Source of the DNA: Streptomyces graminofaciens
Lineage (GTDB): Bacteria > Actinomycetota > Actinomycetes > Streptomycetales > Streptomycetaceae
Reading direction: 5' to 3'
Assembly: GCF_030294945.1 (NCBI RefSeq)
Contig: NZ_AP018448.1
Span: forward strand, 4,556,001 to 4,620,000
DNA length: 64,000 bases
The position numbers and the translations under genes were made by a program. Positions 62,426-64,000 of this stretch are shown in pieces. A model generated the notes under the pieces. That model was not told where the DNA came from. It made no database searches and saw only the letters and a program-made list of their open reading frames with translations. Within the stretch, counting starts at the first letter, position 1. Every line of letters starts with the position of its first letter.

Positions 62426-63514
62426 CTAGCCCAGCTTGTGCATCCAGCCGTGCTTGTCCTCGGCCGTGCCGCGCTGGATGTCGAGCAGCGCCTGGCGGAG
62501 CTTCAGCGTGACCTCGCCGGGCTCGCCGCCCGCCTGCTGCCACTCGGCGTTCGCGCGCTTGACCGTGCCGACCGGGGTGATCACGGCCGCCGTGCCGCAG
62601 GCGAAGACCTCGGTGAGGGTGCCGTTCTCGGCGTCGGTCTGCCACTGGTCGATGGAGACGCGGCCCTCCTCGGAGGTGTAGCCGAGGTCGCGGGCGACGG
62701 TGAGGAGCGAGTCGCGGGTGACGCCCTCCAGGATGGAGCCCGTCAGCGAGGGGGTGACGATCCTGTCGCCGTACACGAAGTACAGGTTCATGCCGCCGAG
62801 TTCCTCGATCCACTTGTGCTCGACCGCGTCGAGGTAGCAGACCTGGTCGCAGCCCTTGGCGGCGGCCTCCGCCTGGGCGAGGAGGGACGCGGCGTAGTTG
62901 CCGCCCGTCTTGGCGTCGCCCATGCCGCCGGGGACGGCGCGGACACGGTCCTCGGAGAGCCAGATGGAGACGGGCTTCACGCCGCCGGGGAAGTAGGCGC
63001 CGGCCGGGGAGGCGATGACCAGGAAGAGGTACTCGTTGGCGGGCTTCACGCCCAGGCCGACCTCGGTCGCGATCATGAACGGGCGCAGATAGAGGGACTC
63101 CTCGCCACCGTGCGCCGGGACCCAGGCCCTGTCCTGCGCCACCAGCGCGTCGCACGCCTCGATGAACGTCTCGACCGGCAGCTCCGGCATGCCCAGCCGG
63201 TGGGCGGAGGACTGGAAGCGCCTGGCGTTCTTCTCCGGGCGGAAGATGGCGACGGATCCGTCGGGCTGCCGGTAGGCCTTGAGGCCCTCGAAGATCTCCT
63301 GGGCGTAGTGCAGGACCATCGTCGCCGGGTCGAGGGAGATCGGCGCGTACGGAACGAGCTGGCCGTCGTGCCAGCCGCGGCCCTCGGTCCACTTGATGAC
63401 GACCATGTGGTCGGTGAAGTGGCGGCCGAAGCCGGGGTTGGCCAGGATCGCCTCGCGCTCGGAGTCGGAGAGCGGGCTGGAGGAGGGCTTGAGCTCGATC
63501 GTGGGCGTCGTCAT
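62426..63514 (-). CDS. ilvE: Branched-chain amino acid aminotransferase
   Basis: PLP enzyme for the final step of valine, leucine and isoleucine synthesis and the first of their breakdown. The 362-residue fold-IV protein has [22 protein letters not shown], the PLP lysine in [14 protein letters not shown] (K of HKWIEE) and [18 protein letters not shown] at 63514 with GAAGGAC upstream. It follows leuB on the same strand, across about 275 bases holding the leuB terminator and presumably its own promoter. Confidence 0.95.
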   Translation of the reverse strand: MTTPTIELKPSSSPLSDSEREAILANPGFGRHFTDHMVVIKWTEGRGWHDGQLVPYAPISLDPATMVLHYAQEIFEGLKAYRQPDGSVAIFRPEKNARRFQSSAHRLGMPELPVETFIEACDALVAQDRAWVPAHGGEESLYLRPFMIATEVGLGVKPANEYLFLVIASPAGAYFPGGVKPVSIWLSEDRVRAVPGGMGDAKTGGNYAASLLAQAEAAAKGCDQVCYLDAVEHKWIEELGGMNLYFVYGDRIVTPSLTGSILEGVTRDSLLTVARDLGYTSEEGRVSIDQWQTDAENGTLTEVFACGTAAVITPVGTVKRANAEWQQAGGEPGEVTLKLRQALLDIQRGTAEDKHGWMHKLG

Positions 63515-63729
63515 GAGTGGTTGTCCTTCACCGGTTTGTGTGTGACGGGCCGCGCTCACATCCGTACTGCCGGTCGCCAGTGTTAGGACGTCCGAGCATT
63601 CCCTCATTCCGCGGCATCTCGTTCGATTATCGCCCGGCCGGGGGCGTGGACGAAACAGGGATGACCGTGGACGAAAGCGGTGTGATGTGCGGCCCAGTGG
63701 ATGATGGTGGCACCCGGCGGGGACATGCG

Positions 63730-63764
63730 GAAGCCGCCGGGTACCAGGAGGACCCGACGGCTTC
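63730..63764 (-). terminator. Hairpin terminator of leuB
   Basis: A 13-bp stem (63730-63742 with 63752-63764, one G-U pair in minus RNA), 25 bases after the leuB stop. Confidence 0.75.
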
Positions 63765-63789
63765 GAAAGATTTCGAGTGGCGCGGCAGG

Positions 63790-64000
63790 TCAGCCGGCTA
63801 CTCGTACGACGAGGGCGTCGCCGATCTCCTCGGTCGAGCGAGCGGGCTTGCCCACGCGCTCGGCGAGGTCGGCGGAGACGGCCTCCTCGATGCGGGCGGC
63901 CTCGGCCTCGTAGCCGAGGTGGCGCAGGAGCAGCGCGACGGACAGGACCGTGGCGGAGGGGTCGGCCTTGCCCTGGCCGGCGATGTCCGGGGCCGAGCCG
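63790..64000 (-). CDS. leuB: 3-isopropylmalate dehydrogenase, C-terminal part
   Basis: Only the last 69 codons are in the window. The minus strand reads [20 protein letters not shown], then [19 protein letters not shown] and a final [12 protein letters not shown], the usual end of actinobacterial LeuB. GSAPDIAG is the family's NAD-site loop. The gene starts beyond the right edge; with leuCD, cimA and ilvE it completes a branched-chain set. Confidence 0.9.
   Translation of the reverse strand, partial: GSAPDIAGQGKADPSATVLSVALLLRHLGYEAEAARIEEAVSADLAERVGKPARSTEEIGDALVVRVAG

Overview
This 64 kb window is chromosomal DNA of a Streptomyces. The DNA is strongly GC-rich, with GTG and TTG starts and GC-rich codon choice. 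It carries actinomycete markers: two tandem conservons (cvnA-D), HupS (HU with a histone-like tail), acyl-CoA carboxylase epsilon plus beta subunits, an F420-pathway guanylyltransferase and the IclR regulator NdgR next to leuCD. From memory, gene order follows the S. coelicolor core around SCO5522-SCO5574 (leuB ... mutM), read here from the far end back. No insertion sequence, integrase, CRISPR array or prophage gene was seen.

Layout. 0-10.5 kb: a HxlR regulator, then a minus-strand housekeeping run (mutM, a STAND NTPase, rnc, rpmF, yceD, a DivIVA-like coiled-coil protein, coaD, rsmD, recG). 10.7-15.5 kb: a plus-strand pair, HSP90-family ATPase plus giant TPR protein, wedged between recG and the DAK-type kinase that would otherwise follow it. 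15.6-25.6 kb: DAK kinase, rpmB, thiD-thiL, an Lrp-like RAM protein, a DUF3515 lipoprotein, ddlA-gpsA-plsC, cofC and hupS. 25.7-33.9 kb: leuCD with divergent ndgR, a DUF4188 protein, a MerR remnant, five tRNA genes (Gln-Glu-Glu-Gln-Glu in transcription order), a HAD hydrolase, gltX and a fumarylacetoacetate-hydrolase-family gene. 34.1-45.7 kb: a 54-codon gene and two complete conservons. 45.8-47.7 kb: accE-accB. 47.8-60.2 kb: an accessory block (PL8 polysaccharide lyase, YceI, YdeI-like, aminoglycoside-kinase-like protein, lone condensation-domain protein, a gene broken by one TGA, a trypsin, a Gly-rich membrane protein, a GH3 glycosidase, a lipoprotein). 60.4-64 kb: cimA, ilvE and the 3' end of leuB.

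How it fits together. The ends hold branched-chain amino acid synthesis (leuCD, cimA, ilvE, leuB). NdgR sits over a shared control region with leuC. cimA is preceded by an intrinsic terminator separate from that of ilvE, which could act as an attenuator. Each conservon encodes a membrane sensor kinase-like protein (CvnA), a Roadblock/LC7 protein (CvnB), a DUF742 protein (CvnC) and a small GTPase (CvnD), known as a membrane-associated G-protein-like switch.

The most unusual items are: (1) the STAND ATPase between rnc and mutM, whose N-terminus carries an LQIG RHIM-like amyloid-signalling motif and whose C-terminus is a TPR-like repeat array; (2) the HSP90-TPR pair interrupting the dak-recG order. 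Both look like later arrivals in a conserved housekeeping cluster and both have the design of prokaryotic immune or conflict systems, but no function is proved by the sequence.
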